A DNA stretch of 59,210 nucleotides from Mycolicibacillus koreensis (GTDB taxonomy: Bacteria; Actinomycetota; Actinomycetes; Mycobacteriales; Mycobacteriaceae), in contig NZ_NCXO01000025.1 in assembly GCF_002104795.1 (NCBI RefSeq), positions 1 through 59,210 of the forward strand. The letters run 5' to 3'. Numbering within the stretch: the first letter of the stretch is position 1; every line of letters starts with the position of its first letter. The position numbers were made by a program, and so were the translations under genes. Positions 53,601-59,210 of this stretch are shown piece after piece. The notes under the pieces are model-generated. The model saw only the letters and a list, made by a program, of their open reading frames with translations, made no database searches and was not told where the DNA came from.

Positions 53601-54266
53601 CAGGTCGGCCTGGATGGTGGCGGCGCGGCGGGCCACCTCCGCCTGGCGCCCCAGCGGTTTGAGTTGGCGGCGCAGTTCGGTGGTCAGATCGGTGAGCCGG
53701 GCCAGGTTGGCCTGCATCGACTCCAGCTTGCGGACCGCCTTCTCCTTGCGTTTGCGGTGTTTGAGCACCCCGGCGGCTTCTTCGATGAACGACCGGCGTT
53801 CCTCCGGGCGCGATTCGAGGATCTGGGAGAGCCGACCCTGCCCGACGATGACGTGCATCTCCCGGCCGATCCCCGAATCCGACAGCAGCTCCTGGATGTC
53901 CATCAGCCGGCAGCCCGCACCGTTGATCTCGTATTCGCTGCCGCCGTCGCGGAACATCCTGCGGGTGATCGCCACCTCGGAGTACTCGATGGGCAGCGCG
54001 TTGTCGGAGTTGTCGATGGTCAGCGTGACCTCGGCGCGGCCCAGCGGCGCCCGCGAGGAGGTGCCGGCGAAGATGACGTCTTGCATCTTGCCGCCGCGCA
54101 GCGTCTTGGCGCCCTGCTCGCCCATCACCCAGGCCAGCGCGTCGACGACGTTGGATTTTCCCGACCCGTTGGGTCCGACGACGCAGGTGATCCCGGGCTC
54201 GAATCGCAGAGTCGTCGGCGAGGCGAAGGACTTGAAGCCCTTCAACGTCAGACTCTTCAGGTGCAC
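50676..54266 (-). CDS. smc: Chromosome partition protein SMC
   Basis: The 1196-residue ATPase has Walker [10 protein letters not shown] (31-39), two long coiled coils, a hinge at about 500-660 ([20 protein letters not shown]), the signature [15 protein letters not shown] and Walker [14 protein letters not shown] near the C-terminus. It condenses and separates chromosomes with ScpAB. It starts at GTG 54266. The very long open frames on the opposite strand are GC artefacts. Confidence 0.97.
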   Translation of the reverse strand: MHLKSLTLKGFKSFASPTTLRFEPGITCVVGPNGSGKSNVVDALAWVMGEQGAKTLRGGKMQDVIFAGTSSRAPLGRAEVTLTIDNSDNALPIEYSEVAITRRMFRDGGSEYEINGAGCRLMDIQELLSDSGIGREMHVIVGQGRLSQILESRPEERRSFIEEAAGVLKHRKRKEKAVRKLESMQANLARLTDLTTELRRQLKPLGRQAEVARRAATIQADLRDARLRLAADDLVARRAEFDGTNTTEATLRREHDEAAGRLEAAAAELAGHEATLARLSERAEAAQQTWFGLSALAERVAATVRIATERAQHLEQEPVTHTGPEPEELEAEAERVAAREEQLLAELAEARDRLTAARDALTAQETVAHEAEQAHLAAVRAEADRREGLARLAGQVETMRARVESIDDNVTRLAPRIEEAAARAEAAHAEFETAQARVTELDQGEEGLDEQHERSVAAVRVADARVAELQTAERAAEREVASLQARIDALTVGLDRKDGASWLANDSGIGGLLGSIGTLVKVRPGFEAAVAAVLGAAADAVAADTVETAGAALTALKETDGGRAAIVVGDWPAPAGEPQRDAPAEAIWARDLVEAPARLRGALTAMLAGVVVVPDLTAALAVVGATPQLRAVTRDGDLVGAGWVSGGSDHKPSTLEISSEIDRARTQLDEAEAQVNELGAALSGAVAEQASRQDTAEQALAALKESDAAIAAIYDQLGRLGQQARTAEDDWQRQLHQRDELEARRAATVEELGALETRLRNAETTEPVATADPGDRQQIAAATEAARGVEVEARLTVRTAEERAHAVRGQAESLRRQAAAEREARRRAEQARAARAHAAAVAAAVADAGRVLAERLAAVVATASAHRDRLAADRQQRAGALGRLRDEVATLNTRIGELTEALHRDEMAKAQAALRIEQLEESVLEQFGMSGQDLIAEYGPQVGLPPSELEIAEYEQARERGEQVSAPAPMPFDRPTQERRAKRAERELAELGRVNPLALEEFAALEERYNFLSTQLEDVKAARKDLLDVVAEVDAKILQVFTEAYTDVEREFRDVFAALFPGGEGRLLLTDPNDMLTTGIEVEARPPGKKVKRLSLLSGGEKSLTAVAMLVAIFRARPSPFYIMDEVEAALDDTNLRRLLALFEMLRARSQLIVITHQKPTMEIADALYGVTMRNDGITQVISQRMRGQELVSSPG

Positions 54267-54307
54267 GGGGTGAGAGACTACCGGGCTGACGCGGCGCCGC
54301 GCCCGCG

Positions 54308-54589
54308 CTATCGCTCGCTGAACCCGCTGATCGGATCGCCCGGCTCGGCCCAGTCGGCGACGACGGTGTCCACCCGCCCCGGCGTGGTGTCGCCGCGCAG
54401 CAGGGCCAGCAACCGCTCACAGTCCGGCCGCGGCCCCCGGGCGACGACCTGCACCCGCCCGTCGGCCTTGTTGGCGGCGTAGCCAGTCAACCCCAGCTCC
54501 AACGCACGGCAGCGGGTCCACCAGCGAAAACCCACCCCCTGGACGTGGCCGTGCACCCAGGCGGTCAGCCGCACCGCCGGCTCAACCAT
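54308..54589 (-). CDS. acyP: Acylphosphatase
   Basis: The 93-residue protein has the catalytic Arg22 ([11 protein letters not shown]) and Asn40 ([13 protein letters not shown]) of acylphosphatases. It hydrolyses acyl phosphates such as acetyl phosphate. Its ATG (54587-54589) lies eight bases inside the 3' end of the OsmC gene. It corresponds to Rv2922A. Confidence 0.93.
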   Translation of the reverse strand: MVEPAVRLTAWVHGHVQGVGFRWWTRCRALELGLTGYAANKADGRVQVVARGPRPDCERLLALLRGDTTPGRVDTVVADWAEPGDPISGFSER

Positions 54590-55010
54590 CGGCGACCTCG
54601 GCCGCTTCGGTGTCCACCGTGAAGTCCACCTCGGTGCCGCTGGTGAGCGTGCGCCCCACGGTGCAGCTGGCATCGATCGCCCGGTGCACCACGGTGAGCA
54701 GACGCTGTCGCTCCGCCTCCGAGAGCCCGGAGAGATCCAGGCGCATCGTCTCCGACAGCCGCGGGTAGCGCTCCTGGTCACGGTCGGCCGGCCCGGTGAC
54801 GTCGATGGTGGTGGTGTAGTCCTCGCCGAGGCGGCGGGCCAGCGGGGCGTCGCTGGCCATGCCGCTGCAGGCGGCCAGGGCGATCTTGAGCAGCTCCCCG
54901 GGGGTGAACACGCCCTCGACGTCGTCGTTGCCGATCAGCACCTGCGCGCCGCGGCTGCTGCGCCCGGTGTAGCGCCGCGGCGCGGTCCGTTCCACCCACA
55001 GTTGTGTCAT
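54582..55010 (-). CDS. OsmC/Ohr-family peroxiredoxin-like protein
   Basis: The 142-residue protein has both redox cysteines of the family, Cys48 (LAACSGMAS) and Cys116 ([10 protein letters not shown]). The family reduces organic hydroperoxides. The frame is open upstream, but ATG 55010 begins the protein-like sequence. It corresponds to Rv2923c and overlaps acyP by eight bases. Confidence 0.9.
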   Translation of the reverse strand: MTQLWVERTAPRRYTGRSSRGAQVLIGNDDVEGVFTPGELLKIALAACSGMASDAPLARRLGEDYTTTIDVTGPADRDQERYPRLSETMRLDLSGLSEAERQRLLTVVHRAIDASCTVGRTLTSGTEVDFTVDTEAAEVADG

Positions 55011-55061
55011 GGCTTCTTTTCTACTCGGTGCGCCGCGGACCGCTGGGGCATACTGCCGGTG

Positions 55062-55832
55062 ATGGCTACCGTGGTCGCGTTTCACGCTCACCCCGACGAC
55101 GAGGTGGTGCTCACCGGCGGCACCATCGCCCGGGCGGCGGCCGAGGGCCACCGGGTGGTGATCGTGGTGGCCACCGACGGTCGGGTCCACGACACCGAGG
55201 GGGATCATCGGCTCACCGAACTTCGTTGCAGCGCCGATATTCTCGGAGCTGATCGGGTGGAGTGCCTGGGCTACGCCGACAGCGGGTACGGCCCGCAGTT
55301 CCTCCCCGATCCGCCGGGCCGGACCCGGTTCGGCCGCGCCGATGTGGAGGTGGCCGCCGGCCGGCTCGCCGCGATCCTGCGCGAGGAGTCCGCAGAATTG
55401 CTGCTGAGCTACCAGGCCAACGGCGGCTACGGGCACCGCGACCACGTCCAGGTCCACCGCGTCGGTGCACGCGCCGCCGAACTGGCCGGCACCCCACGGG
55501 TTCTGGAGGCGACGATGCCACGCGAATTGCTCTGCCGGGTAGGACAGTTGGCACGCCTGGTGGGACTGCCCGAGCCCTACGAGAAACAGATCATGGCCAC
55601 CGCGTATGCGCCGCGCGCCACGATCACCCACCGGATCACCGTCGCCCGCTACGGCGGCCTCAAGCGCGACGCCCTCGCTGCGCACCGTTCACAGGTCCGC
55701 GGCGCCGGGGCCCGGCTGCTCGGTGTCCTGCGCCGGCTGCCCGCTGCGGTGTCGGGTCTGCTGTTCGCCCGGGAATGGTTCGTCGACCCGGCGCTGCCGC
55801 CGGGGGCCAGGCGCCGCACCCTCTTCGACTGA
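55062..55832 (+). CDS. PIG-L/LmbE-family deacetylase
   Basis: The 256-residue protein has the zinc motif AHPDDE (residues 9-14) and the second site GHRDHVQVH. The family removes acetyl groups from GlcNAc-type substrates (MshB, Mca, PIG-L). The substrate here is not evident. It is on the plus strand between two minus-strand genes, OsmC and fpg; I know of no counterpart at this place in M. tuberculosis. Confidence 0.88.
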   Translation: MATVVAFHAHPDDEVVLTGGTIARAAAEGHRVVIVVATDGRVHDTEGDHRLTELRCSADILGADRVECLGYADSGYGPQFLPDPPGRTRFGRADVEVAAGRLAAILREESAELLLSYQANGGYGHRDHVQVHRVGARAAELAGTPRVLEATMPRELLCRVGQLARLVGLPEPYEKQIMATAYAPRATITHRITVARYGGLKRDALAAHRSQVRGAGARLLGVLRRLPAAVSGLLFAREWFVDPALPPGARRRTLFD

Positions 55833-55852
55833 CCGGGTCCGACCGACCGGGT

Positions 55853-56704
55853 TCAACGCCGTGGGCGCGGCTGACATTTCGGGCAGAAGAACGAGGAACG
55901 GTTCATGAACTTCTCCCGACGGATCGGCGTCCCGCAGCGCCGGCAGCCCAGCCCTTCGCGGCCGTAGACGTCCAGCGATCGGTCGAAGTACCCCGATTCG
56001 CCGTTGACGTTGACATACAGCGCATCGAAGGAGGTGCCGCCGGCCCCCAGCGCCTCGGTCATGACGGTGTCCGCCGCTGCCAGCACCGCCCGCAGCGTCG
56101 GTCGGGTCAGCGCGTCGGCGCGGCGGGCGCCGTGTACACCGGCGCGCCACAACGCTTCGTCGGCGTAGATGTTGCCGATGCCGGAGACCACGGTCTGGTC
56201 GAGCAGTTGACGTTTGATCTCCGAATGCTTGGCCCGCAGCACCGCCACCACCGCCTCGGGCTCGAAGTGCGGGTCGAGGGGGTCACGCCCCAGGTGCGCC
56301 ACCGGCACCGGCACCGTGTCGCCGTCGACGTCGACCATCTCGGCCAGCATCCAACCGCCGAAGGTGCGCTGATCGACGAAGTTGAGCGCGGTGTCGTCGT
56401 CGAGCAGCACCGCGATGCGCAGGTGGGTCGTGGTGGGCACCGCTCCGATGAGCATCTGCCCACTCATCCCGAGGTGGACCACCAGCGCGTGATCGTTGTC
56501 GTCGAGGGTCAGCCAGAGGTATTTGCCGCGCCGGCCGGTGCCGGTGATCTGCGCACCCACCAGTCGCGCGGTCAGGTCGGCGGGCCCACCCACATGGCGA
56601 CGCACCGCGCGCGGGTGGTGCACCCGCACCGCGGTGATCGTGCGTCCCAGCACGTGGGCGGCCAGCCCGCGGCGCACCACCTCGACTTCGGGTAACTCCG
56701 GCAT
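55853..56704 (-). CDS. fpg: Formamidopyrimidine-DNA glycosylase
   Basis: The 283-residue repair enzyme starts with the catalytic MPELPEVE (Pro2 nucleophile, Glu3). It has the H2TH region ([18 protein letters not shown]) and ends in a zinc finger with four cysteines (CRRCGTPI and FFCPKCQ). It removes 8-oxoguanine. It lies 19 bases downstream of rnc. Confidence 0.96.
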   Translation of the reverse strand: MPELPEVEVVRRGLAAHVLGRTITAVRVHHPRAVRRHVGGPADLTARLVGAQITGTGRRGKYLWLTLDDNDHALVVHLGMSGQMLIGAVPTTTHLRIAVLLDDDTALNFVDQRTFGGWMLAEMVDVDGDTVPVPVAHLGRDPLDPHFEPEAVVAVLRAKHSEIKRQLLDQTVVSGIGNIYADEALWRAGVHGARRADALTRPTLRAVLAAADTVMTEALGAGGTSFDALYVNVNGESGYFDRSLDVYGREGLGCRRCGTPIRREKFMNRSSFFCPKCQPRPRR

Positions 56705-56723
56705 CAGATGGGCGAGTTTCCGA

Positions 56724-57440
56724 CTAGGCCGGGTGCGAGCCGGGGGCGGCGCTGTGCGCGGCGTCGATGGCCTTCCAGGCGGCCGCCGCGGCGTTCTGTT
56801 CGGCTTCTTTTTTCGACCGGCCCACCCCGCGCGGATAGCTGGTGTCGGCCACGACCGCGACCGCGGTGAACTCCTTGTCGTGGTCGGGGCCGGTGGAGCT
56901 GACCCGATAGGCCGGCGCGCCCAGGCCGTGGGCGGCGGTCAGCTCCTGCAGGCTGGTCTTCCAGTCCAGACCGGCGCCCAGCGTCGGCGCGGTGTCGAGC
57001 AGCTCGCCGAACAGGCGCAGGATCACCGTGCGGGCCACCTCGATGCCGTGGTGCAGGTACACCGCGCCCAGCAGCGATTCCATGCTGTCGGCCAGGATGC
57101 TGGATTTGTCGGCGCCGCCGGTGGCGACCTCGCCGCGTCCCAGCAGCAGATAGGCCCCCAATCCGTCGTCGGTGAGACCGCGGGCCACCTCGGCGAGTGC
57201 GGCGGTGTTGACCACGCTGGCCCGAAGTTTCGCCAAATCGCCCTCGGGTCGGTCGGGGTGGCGGTGATACAGCGTGTCGGTGACGGTGAGGCCCAACACC
57301 GCGTCGCCGAGGAACTCCAGCCGCTCGTTGGTGGGCAGCCCGCCCTGTTCGTAGGCGTAGCTGCGGTGCGTCAGCGCCAGCGTCAACAACTCGTCGGGTA
57401 GTTCGACGCCGAGCGCGGCGAGCAGCGGCTCGCGGCTCAC
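56724..57440 (-). CDS. rnc: Ribonuclease III
   Basis: The 238-residue enzyme has the RNase III signature [14 protein letters not shown], a second acidic site [12 protein letters not shown] and a C-terminal double-stranded-RNA-binding domain ([20 protein letters not shown]). GTG 57440 overlaps the DUF177 stop (GTGA), so the start is fixed and translation coupled. Confidence 0.96.
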   Translation of the reverse strand: MSREPLLAALGVELPDELLTLALTHRSYAYEQGGLPTNERLEFLGDAVLGLTVTDTLYHRHPDRPEGDLAKLRASVVNTAALAEVARGLTDDGLGAYLLLGRGEVATGGADKSSILADSMESLLGAVYLHHGIEVARTVILRLFGELLDTAPTLGAGLDWKTSLQELTAAHGLGAPAYRVSSTGPDHDKEFTAVAVVADTSYPRGVGRSKKEAEQNAAAAAWKAIDAAHSAAPGSHPA

Positions 57441-57985
57441 TGCTGGTCTTCCAGCAGCCCGGCCAGTTTGGCCCAGCGCGGATCGATCATGTCGTGGTGA
57501 TGGTCGGGGCCGGCGGTGGCCAGCGCCACCCCGCACTGCGGGCACAACCCCGGGCAGTCCGGCCGGCACAGCGGGGACAGCGGCAGCGCCAAGCCGACCT
57601 CGTCGATGAGGGCCTGCTGGAGGTCGATGGTGTCGTCAACGATGCGTCCCACCTCGTCGGCGTCGGTGGTCGCCTCGGTGGTGCTCTGCGGGTAGGCATA
57701 CAGCTCGGTGAGTCCGACCTCGACGTGGTCGGTGAACTCGGTCAGGCAGCGCGCACACTGCCCGGTGGTGGGCCCGGCGACGGTGCCGGTGATCAGCACA
57801 CCCTCGGAGACCGACTGCAGCTGCAGGTCCAGGGTCAGCGGAGCGCCGCGCTCGATCGCCTCCATGTCCAGTCCGATTCGCGCCGGAGCGTCGACGGTGC
57901 GGCGCACCGCCATCATGGTGCCGGGGCGCCGCCCCAGCCGGGTGATGCTGAGCACGAGCGGCGCGTCGGGATGCTGCGTGACCAT
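57437..57985 (-). CDS. DUF177 (YceD-like) protein
   Basis: The 182-residue protein has the DUF177 pattern: [16 protein letters not shown] in the middle and [17 protein letters not shown] near the C-terminus, a possible zinc site. In many bacteria the family precedes rpmF and is linked to 23S rRNA processing; here rnc follows and rpmF is absent. ATG 57985 is the family start. It corresponds to Rv2926c. Confidence 0.9.
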   Translation of the reverse strand: MVTQHPDAPLVLSITRLGRRPGTMMAVRRTVDAPARIGLDMEAIERGAPLTLDLQLQSVSEGVLITGTVAGPTTGQCARCLTEFTDHVEVGLTELYAYPQSTTEATTDADEVGRIVDDTIDLQQALIDEVGLALPLSPLCRPDCPGLCPQCGVALATAGPDHHHDMIDPRWAKLAGLLEDQQ

Positions 57986-58047
57986 GCCCTCGATCCTACG
58001 GCGCGCCCCGGGTACCGGGCCGCCGACCGAACTACCCGACCGACGGC

Positions 58048-58785
58048 CTACCGAACTGCGTAGTCGTGGGTCCCCGCGGCGGTGCGCAACTGGTGACGGC
58101 CCCGGTTGACCGAGCGCAGGGTCCCGTTGAGGAACTCCTCGAACTCGGCGAGCTTGGAGTCGACGTAGATGTCGCATTCGCCGCGCAGACGGTCGGCTTC
58201 GGCGTGCGCGGAGTCGATCATCCGGGTGGCTTCGGCGGTGGCCGAGGCGACCACCTCGGTCTGCGACACCAGGCGCTGCTGCTCCTTGATGCCCTCCTGC
58301 ACGGCGTTCTCGTAGGAGATGTTGCCGTTCTCCACCAGTCGGTCCGCTTCGGCCTTGGCGCGGCTCACCGCGGCCTCGTGTTCACGCTTGGCTGCCGCAC
58401 TGAGCCGGGCGGCCTCCTCCTGCGCCTCGGCGACCATCCGTTCGCTGTGCTGACGGGCCTCGGCGACCATCCGGTCGGCGTGGCTCTTGGCGTCGGCGAG
58501 CACCCGGTCGGCCTCGGCGCGGGCGTGGTTGACCATCGACTCGGCCTCGGTGGTCGCGCCCGCGACCATGCCGTCGGCGTGGGTCTTGGCGTCGTGCAGC
58601 AGCGAATCACGGGCATCCAGCACGTCCTGAGCGTCGTCGAGTTCGCCGGGGATGGCGTCCTTGATGTCGTCGACCAGTTCCAGCACGTCCCCGCGGGGCA
58701 CCACGCAGCCCGCCGTCATCGGCACGCCGCGCGCTTCCTCGACGATGGCGCTCAGTTCGTCCAGCGCTTCAAACACTCGGTACAC
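58048..58785 (-). CDS. sepIVA: DivIVA-like septation protein SepIVA
   Basis: The 245-residue protein is nearly all predicted coiled coil, with regular repeats of the type HADRMVAEA/HSERMVAEA between residues 90 and 160. The N-terminus (MYRVFEALDELSAIVEEARG) is that of the Rv2927c/SepIVA family, a cell-division and elongation factor in mycobacteria. It starts at GTG 58785 behind GGAGGG. Confidence 0.92.
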   Translation of the reverse strand: MYRVFEALDELSAIVEEARGVPMTAGCVVPRGDVLELVDDIKDAIPGELDDAQDVLDARDSLLHDAKTHADGMVAGATTEAESMVNHARAEADRVLADAKSHADRMVAEARQHSERMVAEAQEEAARLSAAAKREHEAAVSRAKAEADRLVENGNISYENAVQEGIKEQQRLVSQTEVVASATAEATRMIDSAHAEADRLRGECDIYVDSKLAEFEEFLNGTLRSVNRGRHQLRTAAGTHDYAVR

Positions 58786-59014
58786 GGCAACACCCTCCAG
58801 CCTCGTTAGTTGTTACTAGTGTGCCTGGTGTTACGGCTGTGACTTGGTAGCGCAGGCCGGTGTGTCGGAATCACCAGACGTATTCCCCCAGGATAGGCGG
58901 GCGATCGCATCGGCGGCGAACAGCCGGGAGCGGTTGTTGGCTCCGGTGCCGCGCTCGCGGGGCGGTGCGGGATCTGCCGGCCCCGGGCATCACTGCGGTG
59001 AGGCCGGGTCGCCC
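58786..59014. other. Intergenic region upstream of sepIVA
   Basis: About 230 bases without a supported gene. The first 70 are AT-richer and probably hold the sepIVA promoter (TAGTAACAACT on the minus strand is a possible -10 area). M. tuberculosis has tesA beyond this point; no TesA-like frame is present here. Confidence 0.45.
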
Positions 59015-59210
59015 TCACTCGCGGGGACCGAATTGGATCCTGTCAGCGGTGATGATGTGGGCGTCATCAACGAACACACTCTCGTCGCGGATCGCGCACG
59101 GCGATTCGGCGAACATGCCCATCCACGACTCTGGGGTCTGCTGCACGATCAGGTGACATCTGAGTTGGCTTGCCCACGATGGGCGGGCTGGAAGGATGTC
59201 CCCATGGCAA
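59015..59210 (-). CDS. C-terminal end of an unrecognised protein, runs off the window
   Basis: A minus-strand frame is open from the window edge to a TGA at 59015-59017, about 64 codons with GC-rich third positions. It reads ARPSWASQLRCHLIVQQTPE, then SWMGMFAESPCAIRDESVF and ends ITADRIQFGPRE. I do not recognise the family. A competing reading is a plus-strand gene starting at ATG 59204 behind GGAAGG; the window is too short to decide. Confidence 0.4.
   Translation of the reverse strand, partial: CHGDILPARPSWASQLRCHLIVQQTPESWMGMFAESPCAIRDESVFVDDAHIITADRIQFGPRE

Noticed and set aside
58365..58616. Arg/Pro/Thr-rich frame inside sepIVA suggesting a second product
   Set aside because: It is the +1 shadow of the heptad repeats, with no start signal.
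58860..59156. 98-codon plus-strand frame at the right edge
   Set aside because: Arg/Ser/Pro-rich, no ribosome site and no recognisable motif; the minus-strand frame there looks more like coding sequence.

Overview
The window is chromosomal DNA of a mycobacterium. Protein content and gene order follow, left to right and strand for strand, the Mycobacterium tuberculosis block from mapB (Rv2861c) to Rv2927c: mapB, PBP lipoprotein, ispG-rip1-dxr, rlmN, cdsA-frr-pyrH, marR, amiC, tsf-rpsB, xerC, viuB, dprA-comM-yraN, rnhB-lepB-rplS, trmD-rimM-khpA-rpsP, dacB2, ffh, glnB, ftsY, smc, fpg, rnc, sepIVA. High GC, GTG starts and a PE/PPE group agree. The Rv numbers and the comparison come from memory; no search was run. 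No rRNA, tRNA, CRISPR array or complete insertion sequence was seen. The species cannot be named.

Region 1 (1-6645) is an accessory lipid locus not expected next to mapB. It holds a fatty-acyl-AMP ligase (FAAL) whose stop overlaps the start of a type I polyketide synthase (ACP-KS-AT, cut by the window edge), a type II thioesterase and a Baeyer-Villiger-type monooxygenase. The PKS DNA has an extreme strand-specific base bias. Region 2 (6699-24321) is mostly housekeeping: methionine aminopeptidase, a lipoprotein transpeptidase, two MEP isoprenoid genes around the Rip1 site-2 protease, 23S rRNA methylation, CDP-DAG synthase, ribosome recycling, UMP kinase, a divergent methyltransferase/MarR pair with a palindromic operator, an amidase, and EF-Ts/S2. 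Region 3 (24573-33447) has secreted proteins, XerC, a GMC oxidoreductase, lactate 2-monooxygenase, a siderophore-interacting protein and the DprA/ComM/YraN operon.

Region 4 (33581-38211) is the most unusual. A triple DUF190 protein and a histidine phosphatase are followed by a convincing fluoride (crcB-type) riboswitch. The riboswitch has its own -10 box. Downstream is a hairpin that would hide the Shine-Dalgarno of a 40-codon ORF, and then a PE gene and two PPE genes. No crcB gene is present. Region 5 (38217-47298) holds RNase HII, signal peptidase, ribosomal protein and tRNA/rRNA maturation genes, MgtE, DacB2 and an amidohydrolase. Region 6 (47306-58785) holds the SRP pair ffh/ftsY flanking a PII protein with an aberrant T-loop and no adjacent amt or glnD, then smc, acylphosphatase, OsmC, a PIG-L deacetylase, fpg, rnc, a DUF177 protein and SepIVA. 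The far right end carries the tail of an unrecognised reading frame.

The main leads are the fluoride riboswitch placed over PE/PPE genes, the PII protein lacking its modification tyrosine, the MarR/methyltransferase operator, and the FAAL-PKS locus with its biased DNA.
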